Shown here: in pieces, positions 11,383-22,700 of the stretch
Numbering within the stretch: position 1 is the first letter of the stretch
Layout: each line of letters opens with the position of its first letter
Origin: Bursaphelenchus xylophilus
Lineage: Eukaryota > Nematoda > Chromadorea > Rhabditida > Aphelenchoididae
Direction of reading: 5' to 3'
Assembly: GCA_904066235.2 (NCBI GenBank)
Contig: CAJFCV020000002.1
Span: forward strand, 7,936,001 to 8,000,000
Length of the DNA: 64,000 bases
The notes under the pieces: model-generated
The model's input: only the letters and a program-made list of their open reading frames with translations
Told to the model about the DNA's origin: nothing
The model's database searches: none
Translations under genes and position numbers: made by a program

Positions 11383-14046
11383 CTGAGCTACTGAAAGGTC
11401 AAGTTATCATATCAATTTTTGTTACTATTACTTATCAATTGACAAGTTGAACTATTTCAGCATAATAAACCGGCGAATATATTTAATTATGGCGTCCTCT
11501 TTTAATTGCCACACAATGTGTGAAAAATTTTTAAAAAATCTGAGGTTGAGACACCCCTTGTTGATTCCTCCTGCAATACTTACTACACATCAGTGGTGGG
11601 CAAAATCTCGGTTACGGTTAGCTATCAATAGCGGTTTAAATCGCGGTGGAATGGGAACCCGGTTAATCGAAAAACGAAATAATTTTTTTCAGTCGACCGG
11701 GTTTCGAAAATTCGGTTAAATTGCAGAAATCTGAAAGTAACGTCGCAGACGTATTTTAGCCAGAAATCTTTTTTATTTCACACACCACCGATTTTGGATA
11801 TGCATTTATAGTAATTTATTATCACCTTATACATGTCTATGCAGCGGCATGCCAAGCCTGCTATCCTTTATCTCAAGGACGTCCGAAATTTATACAAAAT
11901 CATTATGAATGGTAAAGCTTAAAAGTAAATGCTCAAACAAATTTTGTTTTTGTCCTAGTAGTATGAAATCAACCATAACAGCGTTAAAACTGAATTTATT
12001 CTTCGCCGAGCCAAGTTTCAGTTACGATTCGATTCACCGCAATCATCACTTTTCGGACTCGGTTAAAAATTTGCATTTTTATTCACTCAAATCAACCGAT
12101 GTGCCATTTAGTGTAGCTGGGCGCCTTTATGTCCACCATCTTCCATATCAAAACTATTCTCGAGTTTTTGCTAATTTCGTAACGCCGGAGGCATCACAAT
12201 ACCCTTATGCTCTCGCAGCGGGATTTAAGGAAAAAATTACAAGAATTGAGAGCCTCCGGTTTGAAGCGATCCTCGAGCAGGTTCCCCTCTCTTCATGAAC
12301 ACATTACTCCCCCTACTCTTATTGTTATCGGCGGGGACAAAGCACAAGAAAAAGTGAAGGCAATGTCACCATAAAACTTTTGTATATTCATTGACACGGC
12401 CGTCGTATTTCAAGTCGAGAACTTCGAGATTTATGGGCTTCCGTTGAGAAAATTGTACGGTCCAAATGTGGTGGGTAATGAGGTGGAGAAAGGAGCCAGA
12501 AGTGGGTTAATGGAGGGTCTCTGAACTTGACGAATTATGGGTTTCAAAATCTGTGTATGTCATGGTGGGAGCCATTGATTTTGAGGTTTTATTTGTAGGT
12601 GTTGACAGAGTTTTTTTTTCTTAATTTTCTCAGTTCTGTAAAATTTCTCGGATCAATCCGTAATCCTAAATTGAGACAACTTACGACTGAAAATTCGCTT
12701 TTACTTTTTGTATTCAAATATTACCTTGTAACCTTGACATAATCGCATCTCACAAATCCGAGAACGCCCATTTTTGTTTGAAAAAGAAGTCTTTTGTATA
12801 GTCAAAGAAGTTTTGTGTCGACAATACACATCGTGGGTTACGAGGTCAACAGTAAAATCGAGCTCTGACATTTCTGTAGGGAATAACTCAGGCCTCAAGA
12901 TCAGTGACTCTCTTTACCCCCTACCATCTCTTACCGACCACCCAACGCTTTTATTTCCGATCTTTAAAACTTCATTATCCCACCATCAGAATACAAATCC
13001 ACCATCTTCCGTATTCATTATGTGAGGCGTATATCGGAAATTTCCTTTCAATTTACCGTTGTTCTCTGCTTTCATTCACAACATTTTACATGCTCATTTG
13101 ACTCGCTTTTTCTTTTTTTCAACAATTCCAAAGCGTCAAGTCGTTGGAGAAAAGGGTTTATGTCCAAGGGGGGTTTTCGTCAACATTGCTTTAAAGACAA
13201 AATTTAGAATAGCATTTGCAAAAAATTGATCCAAAAATTGTTCTTGTAAACTTTCCATCACTATAATTTTGCTTTATTTTTACAACACGTTCATGTATTT
13301 TATGTTTTAAGACGTTCAACTTACCATCCATCTCCCCTGGACCCCACATAGTTAAGCCGGAAAACCGGTCCGAGAAATGACTTTACGACAAAATTTGGGG
13401 CATTCGGCCGCCGTCTATTACATTCCCTTAAGGAGTTTTTTGTCGTTAATTAAGTGTTAACTCGACCAAACATTTATTTTCCCGCTGCTGTTCGGGAGCG
13501 AGGAGGAATCTGGTTTTTATAAAGTCGAAATCCTCCAAAAGTAATCACCAAACATAAAAAATTGCGAAAAAACTTTATCTGGAACACGGAGTGGAGGTTC
13601 GGCGATGGCGAGGGACTCTGATCACATGGCTGATGACCCAATTATTGGTAATAAATCACTTGTGTTATAGCCTTATTTTGTATTTTTATTCCAAGATGAT
13701 TCTTCCTAGCCATTGCACTGTGCAAAGAAGAAAAGTTTTTTTCGCACAGTGCGGTAACGGGCAATTATTGAAGTTACAGACGGAAAAAAGGCTTAAGGAA
13801 AAGTGTGCCTTAGGGGATTATGAGCTGCTTTTAATTCCTAAGAATGAGTAATTCGCAGAAATCAGTGCGTCTTGTCGATATTTCTGACTTTGTTGGTAAT
13901 AATCCAAGCAGTCGTGAAAGCGGTAGTGATCGAGGTACGACGTTGAGTTTTTTTTTAAATTTGAATGATAGACCAATTTTTTAATACTTGAGAATTTCAT
14001 TTTTCTTTTCCCAGCTAACAACAACTTATATTCAAGGAGTTTTACC
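11383..14046. other. Intergenic with repeat remnants; no gene supported
   Basis: About 2.7 kb. Around 11591 a CAGTGGTGGGCAA start resembles hAT-type termini, but I found no matching end. Around 13711-13752 the motif GCACTGTGC / CGCACAGTGCGG recurs, the same motif as in the intronic MITE at 10642-10893, suggesting a degraded relative. Open frames here (such as 11909-12298) lack splice partners or recognisable motifs. Confidence 0.5.
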
Positions 14047-14504
14047 TAGGCATGGCTCCGGGCCGGGCTTTGCAAAATTTTTCGGCCCGGGCCGGGCCGA
14101 CTAATTTCTCGGCCCGACTCCGGGCTTCGATTTTTAGGCCCGGCCCGGCCCGGGCTGGCCCGGTTTTTTTGAAATCTAAGTTTTGCCCGGAAAAAAAGAA
14201 AAAATATGCTTTTTCGATAGAATTTTTCATTTTTTCGAACACACTGCTGATAGCGAACGTAGAGTGACCTTATGTACCTAGGGTTTGGTAAATTTTTCTT
14301 TACATTTTGCGAAAACTTGCCATAATTTTCCCTTCATTTCCCGCTTTCTTTCTTTCCAACCTAGTGTAAAAAATTTCCGGGCCGAACCGGGCCGGGCTTT
14401 CCAAATTTTCCAAGCCCGGGCCCGGGCCGAGCTTGGAGATTCAAGCCCGGGCCTGCGGCCCGGGCCGGGCCGGGCCGGGCTGGCCCGGTTTGCAGCCATG
14501 CTTA
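14047..14504. mobile_element. hAT-type MITE, 458 bp, GC-rich, with perfect 8-bp target duplication
   Basis: The element begins TAGGCATGGCT and ends AGCCATGCTTA, which are inverted repeats. The same 8 bases, GTTTTACC, lie immediately outside each end (14039-14046 and 14505-14512). An 8-bp duplication with YAGG..TGGC-type ends is the signature of hAT transposition. Internally both halves are built from GGCCCGGGCCGGGC-type repeats, strikingly GC-rich in an AT-rich region, and the element can fold on itself. It has no transposase, so it is non-autonomous. The perfect duplication implies a fairly recent insertion. Confidence 0.9.
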
Positions 14505-14512
14505 GTTTTACC

Positions 14513-17500
14513 CGTAGACCGCAGAAAACTAAGTAAGATAGCAAGTTAGAGGGAAAAAGCTTTTAAATTCTTGCTGCTAACGGCCAGATCTTAATTTCAA
14601 GTAATTTTAAACCTCAAAAAATATCATTTTTTTTAGAAAAACCACCTAAATTACATAAATTAAGATTTCGTCCCAATTTTTTCAAAATGCCATCAGAACC
14701 GAGGCGCCGCATCTTAATATACTCCCACATAAATTCCCTGATAAACTATAGTATTGAATCCTTAGTCGATATCGAAATCCAGCTCATTCCCCCTGTCAAA
14801 CTGTTTTACGACCTTTCACCGGAACAGGGCTCCCCCATCTCGAGTAATTCCAAACAATGTAAGCTCATCAAATCGCTCGTAAACTGCAAATATTAGCATA
14901 TTTCCACCCAACGTTCCACGAGCTGTTCCTGCAGGTCGTAAAGACAACGCGGAGCTTGTCCTCTCACCCAATTACATGTTGCAAACGCACCTTTAAACTG
15001 TTTCTCTTCTCACTTTTCCTCATAATTACATAACCTAATCGACGTTGTTGAAAGCGCGAAAAGAGAGAGGCGAGGATACCTTTATTACTATTACTATTAT
15101 GTGTTTTATTTTCGTTTTCCGGAAAGGCGCCGGCTCTTCGAAGAAAAAAAAGAAAGATTCACCCATATTTACGTATCGACGGGTTTCTATTAAGACCGGA
15201 GGGGTTTTTATTTGTGATTTTCATTAGGTTATTGTCTCCTGTTGTAGTTTGCAAATGTTTTGTAAATAAGAGTGGGCTCCTTGTTAAAAGCAAAATTTTT
15301 CTTTTGAACTTTGCCTCAAGGACTTTTTTTGTTGGAGCGAAAGTTTTGAAGCGAAAGTTGCGGCGAATGAAATGTAATCAAATTAAAAAGAAAAGAGGGA
15401 AGGAGGGAACTGCGGTCATTGCGGCATTATGTGTTGGAGAGTACGATAGTTGAATAGCTAATGGGGATCAGTGAAAAAAAAAGATTTTTGGTTAGTCAAG
15501 AAAGTGACAGATCTGATTTTGTGGTCAATGATCTTGAAATGGCTGACTTTCTTTCGGTGAAAAGATGCAAGTTTTTCGAAGGGAAGGTATTTAAAGTGTA
15601 ATGCTGATGAAGCTTACGATGAAGGGTAGGAAGTTGTAAAAGCTTTTTATTTTTTGAACCAAACTGACTCAAAAGATTGTAGTCAGCTTGAATGGCCAAA
15701 TATTATTGTAGATCACTTCAATAAAATAAGTTTGTCAGGGCCAAGCCAAGATATCCCAAAACGGTCAGACTCTTACAGTCGTTTCGCAATCCCAAGATTT
15801 TATATTTACCCGTTTCTCTTTCAACACGATCCTTTACTGTAATCTGAACTTTGAATGTGTAGAGGACACCTTATAATATTTGTTTATATCATCAATTACT
15901 TCCTTTTAAAATCCAGCCATTTCGTCTCTAATTATTTACTGACCTTTATCATAGGTGTACTGTAAGTGGCCAAGGAACATTGCACCTACTATTTCAGATC
16001 TTATCACATGTCATATTCGAGGCATTACAACGCCCGATTTTTCAGGAGTTTTAAACTATTTTCCGTGTTTTTCTCGCAATTTTTCGTTATAAGTTAACGT
16101 TTTAAACAGCTTTACTCTTTGCCCCCAAAAGATTTATTACAATCCACGTCCTTCAACCGGGTTATGCTGTCAAGAATTTTTAACTATTTCAAAGTTGACT
16201 ACTGTCGTTTGCATTATTTGCAAATTCCGGGAATAGGCAGTAAAGTAAGCAGATTGTAAAGCGATTTCTATCAAGAAGTTGCTTTAAAAAGGTCGGGAAT
16301 TCATCGGACTAGCCTCCGGATTGACCTTGACTTTCGGTTCGACGCTTTTTATTTTTCATCGACGTCGGGTTTCCGTGAAATTAAATGGGAAGAATATCGA
16401 CGGTCAATGGGATTTGAAGATTACGAAGTTTGCTGGACAACGCGAATTTTACCAGTTTTTCAAAAATACGAAAAAAAATATTTTTTTGAAAATCGCGGGA
16501 TAGAGATTCATGGGAAGACCGAAAGTAAATTGTAGCAACAAAATGTAATCCCAAACCCTTCTTTTCCTATTTCACATAATGTTTTTTGGGAAAAATTACC
16601 ATCTTTTGGCGGCCTAGATGCCTCAAACTATTGCTGATTTTTTTCTTTTTCTGAGTGAATTCGCAAGCATAGAATCACAAAAATTGTGCTGGGATAACAA
16701 CATTGTGTGCTACTTACCAACCAAAAATATGTATTTCTCAGCGTATTTTACAAAAACGTTTCCTTAAAAATCTTCTCTATTCCCCTGAATTGAATGTGTT
16801 TATTTTGATCAGTTCACGTTTGAAATGGTAGGTTTTTTATTCAGTTCTTCCACCATCTCCCAATTTGCACGCCTGTTTTCCCAATGCAAGGCCATTTAAC
16901 TTTGGAATTTGTTGCTAATCAGCGGAATTGCCCATTTAAGGTCGTTTGGTCACGACAAAACAGATTTTACTGTATCTTAACGCTATTATTTTCAGTTCAA
17001 ATGAAATTAAAATCAACTTAAATTGGATTTACTTAAATTTATACGATTCTAATTTTATGTTTGTTTTTTTTGGATTTTTAGCTGCAAGGTTTAATTTGTA
17101 ACCATTTTTTACTTTCATTACAATATTTACAGTGTTACAGTTCATGTCATAACCTGATATTTTTGCCTCCGAACTCGCCGGTAACTATATAAATTACTGC
17201 ATAATTAGCATGTCGCGGACCGCCGTCGTTGTTTACGGCTTGTAGCATTTCCTCATGTAGTAGTAGTATACTACTATTCGGGTCTTTAAACCGCCAAAAA
17301 AGCGACCGCAAAACGCTTATTGGGCTATGATTTGGGTTTACAGCCGAAAGAATTTACTCTTTTTTTTGTAAACTGTTTTTCGGAAAGAGGCGGGGTCCGG
17401 CTTGCGCAAGCGAGAAACCTTAAACAGTTTTGGCGGATGGAAAGTCGTTTCATAATCATTAAGTGGCTCCAGAATCGCGGAACGGTGGGGTCAAGGCGAC

Positions 17501-19708
17501 GCACGAGAAAAAGGTAGGAGCCGCAGGGCATTTGCAAAGGGCGGCGGGTTGAATCCCTTTCCTGAGATCATGTTTATCCCATCAGAAGACGTGAAGGTCA
17601 GGACTTACGTCAAGCGATGGGATGGGTGATAAAGCAGGTCATTACATAACATCGCTTGTAATGGTGAATGTTCAAGGATCCGGAGGGTATTTGTAGGTTT
17701 ACCAAGTTGTTGTAGACGGGTTGAGGTGCATGGATCAGATAGAACGAGCCTTAAAAGTCCGTCATGGACAATGGGTTAGAGATTCTGCTCCAAGCTGCCT
17801 TTTAGTGTGGAATAAAGACCCTGTAAAACAGTTGATCCTTTATATAATTAGTTTTATTCAGCTATCATTATTTAGGAGCCTTAAATCGAGAAACTATTGT
17901 TATTTATCTACAAATCCTCAGAAACATTCCTTGCAAGCAATAGGTTATCGTTTTGCAATACATTTCACCTTGGAACATAAAACTTACCGAGTAAAATGCC
18001 CTTCTTCCTGTTTACTTTTCCTTTCCACGTATTTGAGTGCCCTGTAGTGACCTTTGTCCATTTCAAATAAGGTTTTCTTTTTTTTTCAAATTGACCAGAA
18101 CTTTACGCAGAAATCGGCGACGTCTCCTTTTTTTTGTTCCCCAACAAAAGAGGTTTGTTGCGTTGGGTTTCTGATGTAAAGAATCTTCAAAGATTGCCTC
18201 AAAACGTCCTCTATTCTCTGCTATTTATTAACATACGATGATCTTACAGAGTTTCCAAAAAGTTGGACAAAGTGCGGAACAACATTCCGAACCGGTTTCA
18301 CAAACTTTTCCTGACTAATGCCTGAGGAAATAGTTAAAATAGTCTGAAATAGTTTAAGGAGTTTAAAATTGGTGGAGGGGAACAAGTTGGGACTGGAATA
18401 TTTACTTCAACTTCGCTTACCATAAATTCGTCAACCGCACTGTTTAACGTCTTAACGAGAGGAGAGGAGGGAAAAAACTTTTTCGTCAATTTTTATTACT
18501 ATTTTCTTTCCGTTTTTCCGCAGGCAAACTGCCGGTATATCATAACATGGAAGATATGACATACCGGTAAAATCGAGGGGAATGGCTTCAATTTATTAAG
18601 ACTCAGATACGATAAGATTTGTAAAATACGTTTTCTATCCTTCGGTAACAATTTTTGGGACCAAAACAAATGTTTTAACATTAATAAATTACTTTACTTG
18701 TTTCACGACACTGTAAAGTTTTCAAATTTCAGCAACTGACCTGTTTTCAAAGTTAGCTTAATTTTTAATTTCGTAATTAGTAATTCTCTTCACTTAGTGA
18801 ACTACTTTCTAAATGTTTTAATTCAGTTTTTGTTTTCCAATTTGTCAGCGATTATTTACTGATGAAAAACTCAACCGGAAATTACTAGTTACTAGCTCGA
18901 GAGTTGGATTGGTGCCCTAGCCATCCAGCCAGATGACATTTGAAGGCAATCCAAGCATCCCGTTATGCTGTGATCAACATGAATGGTGCCGAAACTACAG
19001 TAATCTTCGAGAATTGCAACTCAAATCACCCAATAGAAATTTTAAGTCCAATCAATGCCTCTGCTAGCCATTTGTGACATTTTTAGCCAGCGAATTCAAA
19101 AATTCTAAAATAAAATTTCTGCAAGCAATGATTTTAGTTCAAATTTTAACTAAAATTCTACAGTAATCCTCAAAAATTGTTTTTGTTTACACTTGCACCA
19201 GTCTGAGGTCTTACGCCGACCTTTAACTTTATAACCAATTCGTATTGCCCCTTCCCGACTTTCCCTGCGGGTAATTATCCACTTGCGATGTTGCTCTTTT
19301 CGAGTGTTTAGTAGTAACTTTGGAAGCCAATTTTTTTAATAAAAAAATAATTTTGTGAAGCAAAAAGAAGGTCATGTTCCTTTCGTATTTCGTATAATTT
19401 ACCCCTGTCCGAGGCGGTATTTGCTTTTACGACACGTGATTTCCTTTGTTTTTCGCGATGTAATAACCATAAAATCATATATTTTTGTAAAGATTTTATA
19501 TTGTAATTGCCGTGAGAGTACTGTTAAGCCAAAATATATATATTTTTTAAACCGATTTTAATTTATTCCAGCCCTTCAAACTTTTGTTGTGCATCCCAAA
19601 AGGCCGCGGAAACCATAAAATACTGTGCCCCGAGACAGTAGTGGTCCTCTCTGTTGTAAATTTGGATCCAAACAACGAAGTGGGAGATATAAGACCTTAA
19701 ACTTCGTC
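14513..19708. other. Long intergenic region; no gene supported
   Basis: About 5.2 kb of AT-rich DNA between the hAT MITE and the second peroxidase. No exon chain, RNA gene or transposon with both ends was found. A 16-bp perfect palindrome (TAGTAGTATACTACTA) lies at 17261-17276. A short ShK-exon-like fragment is annotated separately near 18966. An open frame at 14687-14896 ends in a donor-like site but has no partner exon. Confidence 0.5.
18966..19000 (+). pseudogene. Fragment of an ShK exon (decayed duplicate)
   Basis: About 24 bases (beginning ATGCTGTGATCAAC) are identical to part of the ShK exon of the downstream peroxidase (around 20696-20719). In the matching frame it reads CCDQHEWCR, the first Cys block of that ShK domain, and then departs into unrelated sequence. 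Only this block is recognisable. It is best read as a remnant of a partial duplication of the neighbouring gene; chance is unlikely at this length 1.7 kb from its match. Confidence 0.55.
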
Positions 19709-22700
19709 ATGCGACCCTTTCAAAGGTCGAGTCTCGGCCTTTTGGCCCTAATTTTGTGTACAACAATACGTAAGTCAATGCCAATTTTTACGTTTTCTAC
19801 CTTCGAATGGTCTCAAAGTTGTTGAAAAACTGACCTTCAAACACCTTCTAAAGCAGTTCTAAGGTCATTTTCAGATTTTTACTTTATAAAAATTACTTTT
19901 ACTTCACCGAAAAGTAGCAAAACCCATTTCGCCTTGAGGCTAGATACATTATCAATCAATTGAAGCCATTTTTTGCAAATTCCAGTTTTGCCGTAAGGCT
20001 TTCCCTGCATGAAAAGTAGTTTACACTGAAGATTGTAACCGGAAATAGGCAAAAAAGTAACGTTGAACGGTACAAAAATCGATTTGAAGTCATAAAATAC
20101 AGACTCGTATTTTAGGTATTGAAATTTAATACCTGCTAATAAGTATTTTGCTCTAAAATCATCACTTATATTATACTAGCCAAGTTTCTTTCAAAATTAA
20201 AATTTTTGAGCAATTCTCTCAAATAAATGAAACTTGCATATCGGGCAGTTTGTGGCCTCTTGAAAGTCATCAGGATGGCTTGCAGCTCAAGTTCACTTCA
20301 AAAGTCGATTGGTTATTGCAGAATTTCGTTCGTCTTCTTAACCTTGAACTCGATGAAACGAAAACTTTTTTATTCCTTCACATGCCTTACGCCCAATTTC
20401 GTGGAGGCTGGTGCTAATCACGTTAAATACCGTGATTTCTAATTTATCGGAATTTGGAAGTTTATAAGTTCCTAATTAAGATAAATTAAGCTTCCGAATA
20501 TAACCATCACCTTCAAATTTTGATGGATAAGACAACGTAAATTTTAGATTAAATTTGAAAAGTAAAAATCAGAAACATCGGAACATATGTATTTTATAAA
20601 GGTTTTATCGAAGATACAATGTCCATATTTTAGCCCTAGCCCTCTCACAACTCCGACCTCCTCGAACCCAGAGTTTTAAATGTCTCTCGAATGGATGCTG
20701 TGATCAACATGAATGGTGTCGATTCTGGGCATCAATTGGGGAATGTAGGACAAATGCTGAATGGATGGCATCCAACTGTCAATTGGCGTGTAACACTTGC
20801 CCTGTGCCGTTGCGTAAGTTTGGATTTACTGGTTTTGGAAAGAGAATTTTTGGATAGCCCACCGATTATGCCTTAAAAGGGAGTGTAAAATTTAAGGTCT
20901 GTAGGACAAAAAAAATTGTCCGAATAGACAAGATATTGTGGAAAAAAATTGTGATTTTTGGCCGTCGCTTTCTCCCAATCTCACTCGCATTGCACCCCCA
21001 ATCTTTACGAAATTTTATGAGGACCTTTGACCTTTGACGTCATTCCATAAAATGAATTTCTGATCTTTCACTTCAAAAATCGTCGTTACAATCAAACGAC
21101 ATCCCGGTATTCGTTTACATTACTTTACAATCCTCGGAACGCTGCGATTCAGTCTTTAAGCGGGGCCAGGAACAGACATTCGATTGCGCAATATTACGAT
21201 CAAACTGAGGCCATACCGTTGTAAACCCCTCAGGGCTGGTGATTGATAAGAAGTTTGGTGGGGCGAAAATAGCAGATGCAAACAAACATAAATAAAGGAG
21301 CTTACACTTTTTGTGGCGGAGAGATGGGACAGCTGTAGGGTGACAGAATAAACAGATGAAAGAAGAGTTGATTCGATCAGACAATGCCCGGGAAATCAGC
21401 GGAATCATCGGTGGTGCCTTCTTTTGTCTGGCTGAAATTACTAGAGAAGAGATTTTGGAAGTACACTGATATTAAATCAGATACAAAAAACTGTTAGACG
21501 GTTTTAAAAATAGTCAGCATGTGAGGAGGAACCGACAAGCCGAAGAATTTGAAATATGAAAATTTTATCCTGGAACTGAGACCACATAATTTTAAGCTAG
21601 CAATTTACAGAGCAAACGGACATTTCGGGTTATGAAGATTTGACAAGGAAAGTACTTTTATGGGGGCTCCTACTTTTTGACGGGACATATCTCAAAAAAT
21701 CAGAAAAAATGCGCTGATCAAGGATATATAAATCTTAGCTGCCCATTTTAGGTTTTTAAGGGTGAAAATGCCCAAAAACTGGTTTAATTTCCCTACAAAA
21801 GGCAGACATTCGAAACGATAAAAAGGGCACTCGATCTCTTCCTTCGGAAGAGAGCGGTGTGGCCGAGTGGTTAGTGCCGCAGTCTGGGAATCAAGAGGGG
21901 GGGACGCCGCATGGGTTCGATTTCCCTTTTGGGCTGAATCAACTTTTTTGAAGTTGAAGGTCGGAAAAATAAATTTTTGGGCCAAGACTGTCTTATTACG
22001 CCTTAGAAACTCAATAAACACCATTTTAAGCCAAAATAAAAATTGTAAACCTTTGAAAAAATTAAGCGAAAAGGGGTTCATATAGGACTTTAAGTCAACT
22101 TCCGACTGAGTTTTCACCCCTAAAAACCTAAAATGGGCAGCTAAGATCTATATATTCTTGATCAGCACATTTTTTCTGATTTTTTGAGATATGTCCCGTC
22201 AAAAAGTAGGAGCCCCCATAAAAGTACTTTCCTTGTGAGATCTGTTCTAAAAAGTCGGTTGCCCAATCTTTTCGAAAAATTTTTTAAAAAATCTTGGTGA
22301 CCTTCAGTGCAATTTTAAATTTTTGACATATTTGAGTTATCGAGCTGACGTCTTCACAATTCGAACACCAAATTTCATCACTATCTGAGCCTCCTTCAAT
22401 GAGAATTTCCTTTGCAAAGCCAGCATCTAAATTGCTCTCCACGTTTTTCAAACCCAATTTTCAGCATCACAAACCTCGCCAACAGCGGCTACATCGGCCT
22501 CATTCCCTTCATCCTCCTCATCCTCATCTTCTACGTCAACTTCCACCTCAACTTTATCTTCATCCACTTCCACCTCAACCCGAACGACGACGAGGAATCA
22601 AGAGTCTTCAACGGGAGTCTCCCATTCGACCGGGCAAACCTCACAGCCATTTACTTCTTTCACCGATGAGACCGACAGTACTAGCCAGTTCCAATCTTCC

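Noticed and set aside
11909..12298. 129-codon plus-strand frame
   Set aside because: No ATG context, no splice partners, no recognisable domain; probably chance or repeat-derived.
14687..14896. 69-codon frame with ATG and donor-like end
   Set aside because: No in-phase partner exon was found and no motif; kept out as unsupported.
21852..21933. tRNA-like sequence considered as a functional tRNA
   Set aside because: Acceptor ends do not pair and it sits in the loop of a fold-back element.
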